64,000 bases of DNA from Myxococcales bacterium (GCA_023898405.1 CP060221.1:1627501-1691500); one strand, 5' to 3'; counted from the stretch's first letter, positions 16,687 through 25,838 are shown. Numbers and translations: made by a program. The notes: generated by a model not told the origin, from the sequence alone.

Positions 16687-17667
16687 ATGTTCTCAGAAAT
16701 AGTTGGCACAGGCTCTTATTTACCAAAAAAAATTATTACCAATACTGACTTATCAAAAACGCTCGATACTTCGGATGAGTGGATTAGCTCAAGGACAGGT
16801 ATTAAGCAGCGACACTGCGCTGATATTGCAAGTGAAAGTTGCTCTCAAATGGGCACCAATGCAGCCAAAAAAGCTTTAGATATGGCAGGGGTTTTGCCAA
16901 CAGATTTAGACTTAATCATTGTGGGCACGTGCACAGCTGATTATCGATTACCATCGGCGGCTTGTTTGATTCAGGAAAAATTAGGGGCTCACCATGCTGC
17001 CGCTTTTGATATAAGTGCAGCTTGCGCGGGATCCATTTATGGGCTCAATATTGCACATGCATTTATTAAAAGCGGAATCTATAAAAATATTTTATTAGTG
17101 ACATCAGAAACCCTATCCTGTCTTGTAGACTGGCGTGATCGTAATACGGCTGTTTTATTTGGTGATGGTGCATCGGCCGCGGTTTTAAGCCGAAGCACCA
17201 AAAAAAGTGGTTTTATCGATATAGATTTGTATTCAGATGGAAGCCAGCAAAAAAATATTTGGATTCCCAGTGGAGGCAGTCTCAACCCAGTAGACGAGGC
17301 AGTTATCAAAGAACGATCTCATAAAATTCATATGAAAGGGCAAGAGACGTTCAAATTTGCTGTTCGCGCCCTGTGCGATGCTATCGATAAACTATTATCT
17401 CAAAATAATGTAAAAAACTCCGACATCAGTTTTGCGGTACCTCATCAGGCAAACTTACGAATTATTGAAGCCATCGCTAAGCGGATGGAGCTGCCCATGG
17501 AACGCTTTTTAATCAATCTTGATAAATGCGCCAATACTTCAGCTGCTTCGTTGTTGCTTGCTTATGATGAAGCAAATCGAGCTCATAAAATTAATGAGGG
17601 TGATTTGATTCTTATGCTTGCCATTGGAGCAGGCTTCGTTTGGGGAGCAGGACTTTATCAAGTGTAA
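16687..17667 (+). CDS. fabH: beta-ketoacyl-ACP synthase III
   Basis: FabH condenses an acyl-CoA primer with malonyl-ACP to start fatty acid synthesis. The sequence begins MFSEIVGTGSYLPKKIITN and keeps the catalytic triad: Cys in AFDISAACAGSIYGL, His in VPHQANLRIIEAIA, and Asn in KCANTSAASLLLA. The frame extends upstream to 16630, but that leader (MSFFIVSKSFGLKFCLK) is absent from the family and ATG 16687 has GAAGGTG upstream, so I start there (326 residues). It is monocistronic; no other fab genes are adjacent. With the 2-oxo acid dehydrogenase at 28414-30618 it could use branched-chain acyl-CoA primers, which is inference. Confidence 0.95.
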   Translation: MFSEIVGTGSYLPKKIITNTDLSKTLDTSDEWISSRTGIKQRHCADIASESCSQMGTNAAKKALDMAGVLPTDLDLIIVGTCTADYRLPSAACLIQEKLGAHHAAAFDISAACAGSIYGLNIAHAFIKSGIYKNILLVTSETLSCLVDWRDRNTAVLFGDGASAAVLSRSTKKSGFIDIDLYSDGSQQKNIWIPSGGSLNPVDEAVIKERSHKIHMKGQETFKFAVRALCDAIDKLLSQNNVKNSDISFAVPHQANLRIIEAIAKRMELPMERFLINLDKCANTSAASLLLAYDEANRAHKINEGDLILMLAIGAGFVWGAGLYQV

Positions 17668-17676
17668 AAGCTGTTT

Positions 17677-17691
17677 AAAACAGTCTCTAAG
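17677..17691 (+). repeat. AAAACAGTCTCTAAG repeat, copy 1
   Basis: An exact 15-mer found again at 25711, 27573 and 33576. This copy shares 20 consecutive bases (GTTTAAAACAGTCTCTAAGT) with the one at 25711. It lies just after fabH. Confidence 0.6.
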
Positions 17692-17899
17692 TCATGAAAA
17701 ATATTTTTACGTGGCTCTAAAAGAGTGTTTTGCTTTGCAGTGCACTTTAGGAAGCCAAAAATTTAAACAAAAATATAGCTCACCGTTTGCAAAACAATCT
17801 CAAATATCCCAGACCTTCTTTTGGTTTTTTGCATATTTTTTGCTAAGTTTCAAAGCCTTTCTAAAATGGTGATGGTGCTTTTAATTTTGGGGGGATATT

Positions 17900-18907
17900 T
17901 TGAAGCAATCACAATTTTATGTGCTGCTATTAATTTTCAATGCAGGTTGTCAAGAAGCTAAAAATATAGAGCTTGCAGGAAGAACAGCAGAGTGGGCAGA
18001 AAATTCAGAAATCGATAACAAACAAATCAAAGAAGAAAAAACATCTCCAGAGTTTCAACCTGATAATTTTATTTCAGATGTAAGCAATCCCTTTTTTAGT
18101 CTGAGCCCAGGACGTAAATATTTCTACGATGGTGTTAGTGCTGATGGCGTAAAAATTCATAAGGAGATTCTTGCTACAGACCAAAAAAGAGAAATTGCCG
18201 GGGTCGAAGCTTTTGCTACCTGGAGCAGAGAATGGCACGATGGAAGCTTAGTAAGCGATGCTAAGGATTGGTTTGCGCAGGATGAAAGTGGCAATGTCTG
18301 GCATTTGGGCCAACAGGAGCTTAATATTTTTGGAGGCTATTTAAAAAGCCGGGGTAGAGAATGGTTTGCCGAAGAAAACAACGCAAAAGCTGGCATTTTC
18401 ATACCTGGCGCCCCGAAGGTGGGAGAAGAATTTGCAGTCTCTTTTAACGGAAGTGATCAAGAAAAAGCCGAAGTACTAGCTGTCGGAGAGAATTTTCCCC
18501 GTATCCGCGGTCAATTAAATAACTGTCTGAAAATAGGAAATTATATATTGGGTGATCATCCTCGACAGTTTCAACGATACTATTGCAAAGATGTAGGAAA
18601 TTTTTCAGCTGAGCTTATACCGGATAGTTTTGGAAAGGTTGAACTTACAAGAATCGAAGATAATCATTCGAGTGCAAGCATGAATATTAGCTATCCAGAG
18701 CTAAAAATTAATTTCAATGAAGAACAAGCAAAAAAAAATGCGCTTGATAAAGTTTCCAACAGCGATTCAGTAAAATCCATTGAGCTTACTTTAAAAGATG
18801 ATGAGCCCGCATATGCAATCGATGTTCTTGATAAGGACAATGAAGTTACTCGAGTATTTTTAGATATTGTTAGAGGTCGCTTCCTTAGCTTAGAAAAACT
18901 TGATTAA
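17900..18907 (+). CDS. lipoprotein with C-terminal PepSY-like domain
   Basis: It starts at TTG behind a GGGGGG run. The N-terminus MKQSQFYVLLLIFNAGC is a signal peptide with a plausible but weak lipobox (Asn-Ala-Gly-Cys17). The middle region, NPFFSLSPGRKYFYDGVSAD, then WSREWHDGSLVSDAKDWFAQ and GNVWHLGQ, resembles a widespread uncharacterised bacterial secreted family ('NPYF-L-PGT-Y-Y' and 'DWYAQD-GNVWY-GE'). Residues from about 275 on (EEQAKKNALDKVSN, KSIELTLKDDEPAYAIDVLD, VFLDIVRGRFLSLEKL) fit the PepSY pattern of a helix followed by strands. PepSY domains are thought to inhibit peptidases or bind ligands. It is transcribed alone. Function is unknown; domain assignments are by eye. Confidence 0.75.
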   Translation: MKQSQFYVLLLIFNAGCQEAKNIELAGRTAEWAENSEIDNKQIKEEKTSPEFQPDNFISDVSNPFFSLSPGRKYFYDGVSADGVKIHKEILATDQKREIAGVEAFATWSREWHDGSLVSDAKDWFAQDESGNVWHLGQQELNIFGGYLKSRGREWFAEENNAKAGIFIPGAPKVGEEFAVSFNGSDQEKAEVLAVGENFPRIRGQLNNCLKIGNYILGDHPRQFQRYYCKDVGNFSAELIPDSFGKVELTRIEDNHSSASMNISYPELKINFNEEQAKKNALDKVSNSDSVKSIELTLKDDEPAYAIDVLDKDNEVTRVFLDIVRGRFLSLEKLD

Positions 18908-18933
18908 ATGTATTAAGGGTATCAAGTTTTTTT
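18894..18933. terminator. terminator between the lipoprotein gene and the BCCP gene
   Basis: AAAAACTTGAT and ATCAAGTTTTTTT form the stem. It overlaps the last codons of the lipoprotein gene and lies between two convergent genes. Confidence 0.65.
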
Positions 18934-18934
18934 G

Positions 18935-19483
18935 TTATTTGACTCTATAAATTTTTATGCCACAGCTTATGGGTGTGGCATTTTCGATTAAGATATCTAC
19001 CAAGCAAACGCTGGTGTTGCCTTGATATTTCATAGGATAAAAACTTTTCATCACTTCTATAAGACCTATCGTTTGGCCTGGTTTTATTTCATCACCTATT
19101 TTTACAAAGGGCGGACTTTGAGGAGAAGGAGAAATATAGAAAAGCCCATCCATGCTTGCTTTGATGTAGGAGTCATGGGTATGTTGACTCGATTCTTTTT
19201 TTTGTGATGTGGTTAAATTTTCAGCAAGGACAGTCATAATTTCATCTTTGAAAGCCACATCAAAGATATTTTCATTGGACGAGAAGCTTTTTATTCGGCC
19301 TGAAAGCTGTGGTGGCAAAACGAGAGAGTAATTCTGCCCTAGGATAAAGAGTTGGCCAAAAATTTCCCCACCGCTTATTTTATTTTCATTTTTTTTTTGT
19401 GCTTTGAAAATTCCGATGCGTGGGCTTAAAATTTTTATGTGATCATCGACAATCTCAATAGGACATACTAATTTTCTAGACAT
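18935..19483 (-). CDS. biotin carboxyl carrier protein of an acyl-CoA carboxylase
   Basis: A carrier protein whose biotin shuttles carboxyl groups from biotin carboxylase to the carboxyltransferase. The C-terminal biotinyl domain (about residues 105-182) has DGLFYISPSPQSPPFVKIGD, GQTIGLIEVMKSFYPM and a closing ISCGIKIYRVK. The lysine of EVMKSF is the biotin site; the more usual form is E(A/V)MKM. The N-terminal 100 residues are divergent and lack a clear AccB match. It is the last gene of a three-gene minus-strand operon, 30 bases after the carboxyltransferase gene. It can be called AccB-like, but the partner carboxyltransferase suggests a short-chain acyl-CoA carboxylase rather than the E. 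coli-type acetyl-CoA enzyme. Confidence 0.87.
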   Translation of the reverse strand: MSRKLVCPIEIVDDHIKILSPRIGIFKAQKKNENKISGGEIFGQLFILGQNYSLVLPPQLSGRIKSFSSNENIFDVAFKDEIMTVLAENLTTSQKKESSQHTHDSYIKASMDGLFYISPSPQSPPFVKIGDEIKPGQTIGLIEVMKSFYPMKYQGNTSVCLVDILIENATPISCGIKIYRVK

Positions 19484-19513
19484 TGCTCACCTTTGGAAAC
19501 TGTTTACAAAATT

Positions 19514-21229
19514 CTACTGATCCATATCGTGTAATGACCAAATGCGAGAATTTTTTATTCTTCTCTTGCCAATATTTTGGTATGTGCATTCGACAAAGCA
19601 TTCCAAATAGCGGCGGATTTCTCCAACTGCTACCACTTCATCGGTATCGAGATTAAGTGCGGCTTTGTAAGGATCCATATCCCTTTCGATGCGTTCGATT
19701 ACCTGGTTCATACCTGCTTCGATCTGTTTTCGTTCTTCAGGATCTTTGCTCATAATGGCAAAATTATCATCGAGCTTGGTATTGAATGCGCCAATCGCTA
19801 AAGTTTGTCCTTCCATGACCGCAAGCCTAGAGCATGGAGTGCTGATTTGTAATACAGGATCATAAGGCATACCGGCCATGGCGTAATAGCCAGCACCCGA
19901 AGCTTTTCTTAGTAAGACAGTCATCATGGGAGTGTTATGGGTTGAGTTGGCATAGATCAAGCTCGATCCGTAGCTGAGCAGTCCTTGCTTTTCAGCTTCT
20001 GCTCCAACATCAAAACCTGAAACATCTTGTAGCCACACCATGGGAATACCATCATCATTGAGTACACGACAAAAACGGGATAATTTTTTTACTCCGTCAC
20101 GATATAAAATTCCCCCAGGACGTTGTTGGCCAAATTTTTCGGGGTGAGCAAATAATTCTTGAGAATTGGCTAAAAAACCAACAAAAAGTCCAGATACTTT
20201 TGCAATGCCACATACCACCTCTTGGCCTTTTTCTTTATCAAATTCCCAAAAGAGACTGTCATCGATGAGGCGAGCAATCACCTGTCTGATGTCATAACTT
20301 TTTTTGGGTGATATTGGCAGAATGCCAGCGATTTCCTTTGTTGCATATTTAGGTGGTTCACTTGAACTATCACTTCTATAGTACGTATTTGCACTGCTTG
20401 GAAGTTTTCTTATCTCTTCACGAATTTTTATCAGCATGGTGTGATCATCAGGCACTCTTTCATCGGCACAGTTGGAAATATGTACGTGCACATGAGGACC
20501 GCCGATATCATGAGAACTTAGGTGTTGGCTTTTAGCCCCGCGGATAAGGGCTGCACCAGCAATCACCATGTATGCCTGCTCAGTCATGTAGACGCGATCA
20601 GATATGATAGGCATATATCCGCCTCCAGCAATACAATCACCGCAGACTCCCGCTATCTGCGGGATCCCTTGATTACTAAGGAGGCTATTCATTTTAAAAA
20701 TATGACCAGCCCCGGTTTTTCCTGGAAAGCTTTTGCTTTGTTCTGGTAAAAAAAGTCCGGAGCAATCAACCAAATAAATTACGGGCAGGCTAAGTTTTAA
20801 GGCAATTTCCTGAGCGCGGATGATTTTTTCAGGCGTTTTTGGCCACCATGCGCCAGATGCAACGGTGTTGTCATTGGCAATGACTATGGTCCAGCGGTCA
20901 TGAATCTGTACAAATGCAGTGAGCACTCCCGCATTAGGACAGGTTTTTTGTTGTGAACCCTCACCAAACATAATTCCATCATTGACAAAACTATTGATGA
21001 AAAGAATTTTTTCCTTAGCATCGCACAGTGATTCAAGCCGTTGATAGGCGGTGAGTTTATTTTTTGCTTGAACGCGTTCCTGATATTTTTTTCCCCAACC
21101 GTTTTTCACAGAGATACGCTTTTGAGTAAGTGTTTCTTCAAGCGAGGCCATGTCTTTGCAGTTTTCTTGAAAGCTTTGATCTTCTACATCTATGGCGCTA
21201 CCGAGAGGATGAAAAAAAAGTTTGGCCAT
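19514..21229 (-). CDS. acyl-CoA carboxylase, carboxyltransferase subunit
   Basis: This subunit transfers CO2 from carboxybiotin to an acyl-CoA. The two crotonase-like halves are both present in one 571-residue chain. The N-half holds IVIANDNTVASGAWWP, VYLVDCSGLFLPEQ-like and CGDCIAGGGYMPIISD. The C-half holds RPGGILYRDGVKKLSRF, WLQDVSGFDVGAEAE and KASGAGYYAMAGMPYDP. This form is closest to the methylcrotonyl-/propionyl-CoA carboxylase beta family (and glutaconyl-CoA decarboxylase alpha), not to separate AccA plus AccD. The start is ATG 21229, six bases after GGAG, whereas GTG 21232 is too close. It lies nine bases after accC and is co-transcribed. The exact acyl-CoA cannot be decided from sequence alone. 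Confidence 0.93.
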   Translation of the reverse strand: MAKLFFHPLGSAIDVEDQSFQENCKDMASLEETLTQKRISVKNGWGKKYQERVQAKNKLTAYQRLESLCDAKEKILFINSFVNDGIMFGEGSQQKTCPNAGVLTAFVQIHDRWTIVIANDNTVASGAWWPKTPEKIIRAQEIALKLSLPVIYLVDCSGLFLPEQSKSFPGKTGAGHIFKMNSLLSNQGIPQIAGVCGDCIAGGGYMPIISDRVYMTEQAYMVIAGAALIRGAKSQHLSSHDIGGPHVHVHISNCADERVPDDHTMLIKIREEIRKLPSSANTYYRSDSSSEPPKYATKEIAGILPISPKKSYDIRQVIARLIDDSLFWEFDKEKGQEVVCGIAKVSGLFVGFLANSQELFAHPEKFGQQRPGGILYRDGVKKLSRFCRVLNDDGIPMVWLQDVSGFDVGAEAEKQGLLSYGSSLIYANSTHNTPMMTVLLRKASGAGYYAMAGMPYDPVLQISTPCSRLAVMEGQTLAIGAFNTKLDDNFAIMSKDPEERKQIEAGMNQVIERIERDMDPYKAALNLDTDEVVAVGEIRRYLECFVECTYQNIGKRRIKNSRIWSLHDMDQ

Positions 21230-21238
21230 CACACGCTC

Positions 21239-22606
21239 CTAGAATTTTGATAAGAGGCTAGAAATATTTTTTTCGATAAAGCTGCAGTCGTAGCTGCCTT
21301 TTCTAAAATCGTTGTTTGCCAAAATGGCTTTATGAAAGTCGATGGTGGTTTTTATGCCTTGAATCGAGATTTCATCAAGAGTTTTTTCCATCAAAGCAAG
21401 GGCTTCTTCTCGTGTTGCTCCATGAGTGAGGACCTTGGCTAACATTGAATCATAAAAGGGCACGATATTAAAATTATCAATCACATAGGTGTCGATACGC
21501 ACAGGGCCTGTAAAATTTGATGGAGGTAGGTGAAGGTGGGTGATTTTTCCTGGACTAGGAGCAAAATCATGAGCAGGATCTTCAGAATTGATACGACACT
21601 CGATTGCATGACCATGAAAATTAATTTCATCTTGCTTTAATGTAATCATTTCATTAGCAGCAATGCGCACTTGCCATTCAACAATATCAATACCTGTGAC
21701 AAGTTCGCTGATGCCATGCTCCACCTGAATGCGTGTATTCATTTCCATAAAATAAAGGCGGCCATCATCGCTTAGTAAAAATTCCAATGTTCCAGCATTA
21801 TGGTAGCCGATTTTTTTGAGTGCAACGGTGATAATATCTATGATGCTTTTTCTAAGTTCTTCACTCAGGCCATTGGCGGGAGTTTCCTCTAATAATTTTT
21901 GATTGCGTCTTTGCACTGAGCATTCGCGTTCACCAAGGCACATCACATTGTCAAAGTGATCACATAAAACTTGAAACTCAATGTGGCGAGCTTGCTTGAT
22001 ATATTTTTCTACATAGAGTTTTTCGTCATTGAATGATGCCTGAGCTTCTCTGCTTGCTTCCATAAATGCATTGGGCATTTCTTGAAAGTTATTGACCAAA
22101 CGCATACCTTTGCCGCCACCGCCAGAGCGAGCTTTCAAAAGCACCGGATAGCCCAACTCAGAGGCTTTGCTTAAGGCCTCTTCTGAGTTTTCCAAAATAT
22201 CTTTAGAACCAATAAGTGTTGGTACCCCTAGATCTGCCATAACCGATCGCGCTTTTGCTTTATTTCCCATCAAGGATAGGTGATGGGGAGATGGTCCGAT
22301 GAAACTCAGTTTTTGCTGAGCACATCTCGCTGCAAAGATTGCATTCTCTGATAAAAATCCAAATCCAGGATGGAGCGCATCGCATTCATTCTGTAGAGCC
22401 GCTTGCAAAATAGCATCCTCACAAAGGTAACTTTCTTTAGCTATGCTCGGTCCAATGCAGATGCTTTTGTTGGCTTCTTTTAAATAGGCACAGTCTTTGT
22501 CTGCCTCGCTAAAAATTGCTACCGACTCGATACCCATCTTCGTGAGGGTGCGAATAATTCGTCTGGCAATCTCGCCACGGTTGGCCACTAGTACACGTTT
22601 GAACAT
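21239..22606 (-). CDS. accC: biotin carboxylase (ATP-grasp)
   Basis: It carboxylates the biotin of BCCP using ATP and bicarbonate. Family motifs run in order: FKRVLVANRGEIARRIIRT, ALHPGFGFLSENAIFAARC, KARSGGGGKGMRLVNN (ATP-binding glycine loop), ERECSVQRRNQKLLEE, YFMEMNTRIQVEHGISELV and GHAIECRINSEDP. Length 455 is that of stand-alone biotin carboxylases (E. coli AccC 449), without a fused carrier domain, which is supplied by the gene at 18935-19483. It is the first gene of the accC-carboxyltransferase-BCCP operon, with GGGAAG before the ATG. The family's usual VTE in 'EH-VTE' reads ISE here. Confidence 0.96.
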   Translation of the reverse strand: MFKRVLVANRGEIARRIIRTLTKMGIESVAIFSEADKDCAYLKEANKSICIGPSIAKESYLCEDAILQAALQNECDALHPGFGFLSENAIFAARCAQQKLSFIGPSPHHLSLMGNKAKARSVMADLGVPTLIGSKDILENSEEALSKASELGYPVLLKARSGGGGKGMRLVNNFQEMPNAFMEASREAQASFNDEKLYVEKYIKQARHIEFQVLCDHFDNVMCLGERECSVQRRNQKLLEETPANGLSEELRKSIIDIITVALKKIGYHNAGTLEFLLSDDGRLYFMEMNTRIQVEHGISELVTGIDIVEWQVRIAANEMITLKQDEINFHGHAIECRINSEDPAHDFAPSPGKITHLHLPPSNFTGPVRIDTYVIDNFNIVPFYDSMLAKVLTHGATREEALALMEKTLDEISIQGIKTTIDFHKAILANNDFRKGSYDCSFIEKNISSLLSKF

Positions 22607-23115
22607 GGACTTCCCTTTTTTAATACTGCCTTAGGTACTCCACTCGCGAAGAAGTGAGCAAAAAACCAACAACAGTGAGTTTTTTATAGCAGATCTACAG
22701 AATTACTGTGCAGCACCATAGTTACTTGACTCCAATATTAAAACCATTGAGTTGCCCTGAGGGCTTATTTTTACTTTCATAAATTTTGGAGTTACCACTA
22801 TGAAGAAATCTAGTTCAACTTTGCTTGGGCTATCCTTTATTTCATTTGATCTAGGAGACTGTTTTGCAAGTATTAAGCAAATGATTTTTGAGGAAATTTT
22901 TTTTGTTCATCACAGAGCAATAAGCAAAAAGGCTTCGTTAAATACTTTTCATTTAATTGGCTTTGGTGTTCACAAATTACCTTGCCTCGACTGTTAGATA
23001 CTGGTACCACAGCTGACTTTTGTCGCTCTGCTTAAATTTTTTGCCGCAGCATGGCTAGGAGCTTGGGCAAAAAATTATTTTCGAAAAAGTCTCTTATAGC
23101 CAAAAGCTGAAAGGA
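22607..23115. other. 509-base intergenic interval with a possible gene remnant
   Basis: It lies between the accC and dcd genes. At 22800-22997 on the plus strand there is a 65-codon frame starting MKKSSSTLLGLSFISF behind TTGGAGTTACCACT. It looks like the start of a signal peptide but then loses protein-like character, so it may be a decayed exported gene. Nothing else is recognised. Confidence 0.35.
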
Positions 23116-23649
23116 TCAGAAATTTCGCCACATCTGCGATTCTTTTGGCAGGGGGCTTTTCTCGTTATATTTGGCGCTTGCCTTGCGGTCATAGGGTGTG
23201 AGGACCGCGCCCTTGGTTTCGAAATAAATTATTTGTCCGATGGGCATGCCAGCATAGACGCGTACGGGCATTTTTACCGATATTTCCAAAGTCCAATAAT
23301 TTTTAAAACCAACATCACCCTTGCCAGCAGTGGCATGAATATCAATCCCAAGGCGCCCGACGCTAGATTTTCCTTCTAAGAAAGGAACATGATGAAGAGT
23401 TTCGGTATATTCCTCAGTCACGCCAAGATAGAGTTTATCCGGTGTTAAGACATATCCTTCAGCAGGAATTTCAAAATAAGTGATGGGATTAGCTTTTTTG
23501 GCATCAAGCACAGTGACATCATAGAGTGCCAAAGTTTTGGCTAAGTGCACATCATAGCTATTTGTTCCTAGACAGTTCTCTCTAAATGGTTCGATGACAA
23601 TGCTGCCCTTGCTTATTTCTTCTTTGATTGCTTGGTCGGATAAAATCAT
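23116..23649 (-). CDS. dcd: dCTP deaminase
   Basis: It deaminates dCTP to dUTP for thymidylate synthesis; some members also hydrolyse dUTP to dUMP. Characteristic segments are MILSDQAIKEEI, FRENCLGTNSYDVHL, VPFLEGKSSVGRLGIDIHATAG, and MPVRVYAGMPIGQIIYF. The catalytic Glu of family members falls in the LEI of YWTLEISVK. The stretch GKGDVGFKNYWTLEI differs from the E. coli HRIDPGWSG form; whether this variant is mono- or bifunctional cannot be decided by eye. Length 177 is slightly below the usual 190. The start ATG 23649 has GAG ten bases upstream. It is a single gene. Confidence 0.93.
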   Translation of the reverse strand: MILSDQAIKEEISKGSIVIEPFRENCLGTNSYDVHLAKTLALYDVTVLDAKKANPITYFEIPAEGYVLTPDKLYLGVTEEYTETLHHVPFLEGKSSVGRLGIDIHATAGKGDVGFKNYWTLEISVKMPVRVYAGMPIGQIIYFETKGAVLTPYDRKASAKYNEKSPLPKESQMWRNF

Positions 23650-23804
23650 AAGTTGATCTCAAAAATAGGTTAGACCAAAGACTTATGACAGTTTTAGAAA
23701 AAATCTGAAGGGGAAATTTTTTTAATCTGAAAATTTATCTTTCAGATGTTAGGTCATGCTGAAGTATATTTGCTAAATCTGAATTATTTTTTAGGGAAAT
23801 AGTT

Positions 23805-24473
23805 ATGAATTTATCGATAGTTATCGCATTTTTTATGCTTTTTGTGCAGTCGAGCATGCTCATGGCAAAATTTGCAGGAATTCCCATAAGAACGGTCACT
23901 GTTGTGCCTACTCCACAAAAAACTTATCAGACACCGCTCACAGCCCTGCCAAATCGCGATGATAGGAGTACGTGTATCGATGATATTTCTCCAGAAGTTG
24001 TTTTTAGTTTGATGCGTGCCGAACGTATCGATGAGCCTTTGCAAGAAAATGAAACATATCGCTTAAACTTAATAGCAAAACTCTTTCGTAAAATGTCTGC
24101 GGTGTCAGATTCTCAGGGAGCCAGACTCACTGATCTTGTTGACCGAAGCCGGCTTCAGTGGGTAAGCAAAATCAATTTGAGTGCAGCTATTATTTTAGGG
24201 CAGGTGGATGCAAATATAGCCATGTCCAACAGCGATATTGAGCAATTAAAGAAAATCGCTGATGAATCTTATCGATTAACTTCAGATATTTATTTTGATC
24301 TCAATAATTCTTTTGATGAGATGTATAGAGAGGCACCGCGCTATCTTTTAGATGACATTAGGGATATTCAAAACCGCTTTAGTCGAAGTCGTGACCAAAG
24401 CAGTTCTTCAGATCGATATGATGATAGACAAAGATCAAGTAGCGATAGGCATTTCCGTTACAGACGGGAATAG
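23805..24473 (+). CDS. exported protein of unknown function with Ser/Arg/Asp-rich tail
   Basis: A 222-residue protein with a signal peptide (LSIVIAFFMLFVQSSMLMA). Its central part is helical (ERIDEPLQENETYRLNLIAK and SNSDIEQLKKIADESYRLTSD). The C-terminal 30 residues are low complexity (SRDQSSSSDRYDDRQRSSSD). GGGAAATAGTT precedes the ATG. Its 3' end overlaps the convergent gene by 16 bases, so the two transcripts are complementary at their ends. I do not recognise the family. Export and the charged disordered tail are all that can be supported. Confidence 0.7.
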   Translation: MNLSIVIAFFMLFVQSSMLMAKFAGIPIRTVTVVPTPQKTYQTPLTALPNRDDRSTCIDDISPEVVFSLMRAERIDEPLQENETYRLNLIAKLFRKMSAVSDSQGARLTDLVDRSRLQWVSKINLSAAIILGQVDANIAMSNSDIEQLKKIADESYRLTSDIYFDLNNSFDEMYREAPRYLLDDIRDIQNRFSRSRDQSSSSDRYDDRQRSSSDRHFRYRRE

Positions 24474-24931
24474 ATAAAAAGAGGGAGAGCAAGTTCAATA
24501 AGGCCACAAATATCTATTTGATCTTCCGTCACATAATGAGTCCGATGTCTAACATCAGAGCTTGCCAAGGGTACTAAGAATCGTTGGCTTGAAGTGTTTA
24601 TCACTATTTCATAATTGTTAGCATCAATATGAGCTGAAATGGGCGAAGCTCTGAGGGTCGTATTAAAGCTTTTTAGTAATCTACCCTTACGACTATCCCA
24701 GATATTAATTGTGTTATCTTTTGAGTACGAAACTATCTGATTACGAATTGGGTCATAAGCAGCAGCGAGTACTTCGTCTTTGTGTCCTACTAAATGCAGT
24801 TTAAATTTTTCATTCTTTGTTATTTCAATAGAAAAATCATCTTTAAATGAAAAAGAATAATCGGAAGGTTTTGCGCTTAAAAGCGAAAAGGAAAGAGCCA
24901 AGAAACAAACAATGATTAAACGGGTTTTCAT
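24458..24931 (-). CDS. small exported protein with one WD40-like repeat
   Basis: A 157-residue protein with a signal peptide (MKTRLIIVCFLALSFSLLSA). Residues 46-80, LVGHKDEVLAAAYDPIRNQ then IVSYSKDNTINIWDSRKG, fit one WD40 blade: GH at the start, D before the turn, and IWD at the end. The rest (SFNTTLRASPISAHIDANN, then YEIVINTSSQRFLVPL) could be a second, worn blade. A propeller normally needs at least four blades, so this is either a fragment of a longer ancestral protein or a piece that completes another protein. Exported WD40-like proteins are uncommon in free-living bacteria. The GGGAG before the ATG supports translation. Compare the protein at 36251-36775. Confidence 0.65.
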   Translation of the reverse strand: MKTRLIIVCFLALSFSLLSAKPSDYSFSFKDDFSIEITKNEKFKLHLVGHKDEVLAAAYDPIRNQIVSYSKDNTINIWDSRKGRLLKSFNTTLRASPISAHIDANNYEIVINTSSQRFLVPLASSDVRHRTHYVTEDQIDICGLIELALPLFIYSRL

Positions 24932-25063
24932 AAAAATTTTTCTCCCTATTTAACGCCAAAAGCGTGTTCTTTATCATTCTGATTTCGTCTCCTTACCTAA
25001 CTAACTAGACAGGTAAAAGAGCATCAACTATCCGTATCTTTAATCTTTATCACGAGGAGAATT

Positions 25064-25705
25064 ATGCAAAAAAAAATCATTGCGGCAATTATTTTTATGA
25101 GCTTATCGACTGTTGGTTTTGCTCAAAATAAAGCCAGAAAGTTTACTTTTTCAGTAAATCCCGTATCAGCCGTTCACGCTTCGTTAAACGGATCGTTGCA
25201 TTATAAGCTCAAGGATTACCTTGCTATTACGCTGCCATTCTTTTTTGGAACCGACTGGACCAAGCTTTCGTCTTTTAAAACCATGGCGGTGATTGCCCAT
25301 GATAGCTATGAGTCATCTTTGCTTTTTGGAGGCGGAGGACTTGGTGCGCGTTTTTTGCTCAATAGGAATGGTTTGGTAGATGGCTTTTTTGTCGAGCCCC
25401 GTATCGAGGTGTCGATCAATAAATTTAAATTGTCGGCTCAGCAGGGAAGTCTTGTAGATAGCAACAGGATAAGCCTCTTGCCTACGCTGCTTGCAGGATA
25501 CAGCTGGTATTGGGATAATGGTTTTTATCTAAGCACTGCCCTTTCAGCCGGCATGGGCTTCCACCTAAAAAATGAGCCAAAGGTAGAGGATGGACTTGCC
25601 AATCGCTTAAAAGAAAAAAACTCCATAGCTAAAAAACTGTATGCTAACTCTGCTCGTTATGAATTTACTTATGGCTACGATATAAGCTTAGGTTATGCTT
25701 GGTAG
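25064..25705 (+). CDS. outer-membrane beta-barrel-like protein
   Basis: The N-terminal signal peptide MQKKIIAAIIFMSLSTVGFA ends in a clean Ala-x-Ala-type site. The mature protein alternates polar and aromatic/hydrophobic residues in strand-like runs (VHASLNGSLHYKLKDYLAITLPFF, SLLFGGGGLGARFLL, FFVEPRIEVSINKF, LLPTLLAGYSWYWDNGFYLST, YEFTYGYDISLGYAW). The chain ends in an aromatic residue (Trp), the usual signal for outer-membrane insertion. About eight strands fit a small barrel. GAGGAG precedes the ATG. It is a single gene, followed by a copy of the 15-mer repeat. The specific family was not identified; OmpW/OmpA-like or DUF3575-like are possibilities. Confidence 0.7.
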   Translation: MQKKIIAAIIFMSLSTVGFAQNKARKFTFSVNPVSAVHASLNGSLHYKLKDYLAITLPFFFGTDWTKLSSFKTMAVIAHDSYESSLLFGGGGLGARFLLNRNGLVDGFFVEPRIEVSINKFKLSAQQGSLVDSNRISLLPTLLAGYSWYWDNGFYLSTALSAGMGFHLKNEPKVEDGLANRLKEKNSIAKKLYANSARYEFTYGYDISLGYAW

Positions 25706-25710
25706 AGTTT

Positions 25711-25725
25711 AAAACAGTCTCTAAG
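25711..25725 (+). repeat. AAAACAGTCTCTAAG repeat, copy 2
   Basis: An exact copy of the 15-mer, immediately after the barrel gene stop. Confidence 0.6.
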
Positions 25726-25838
25726 TTTGTAAATTAGAAATTTTTGAATCAATAGTCTCAAAGTTTTCATAAAATTTGCTCGCCTCGTCCTCATTTTCTA
25801 CAATCTCATGTGTTGTAGGTGATGAGGAGGGTGAAATA

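Noticed and set aside
17618..17872. 84-codon plus-strand frame overlapping the end of fabH
   Set aside because: It lies mostly over the fabH 3' end and the repeat, has no ribosome site, and shows no protein-like signature.
22800..22997. 65-codon frame with a signal-like start
   Set aside because: Good ribosome site and start, but the sequence after 15 residues is not protein-like. It is noted only as a possible remnant within the intergenic entry.
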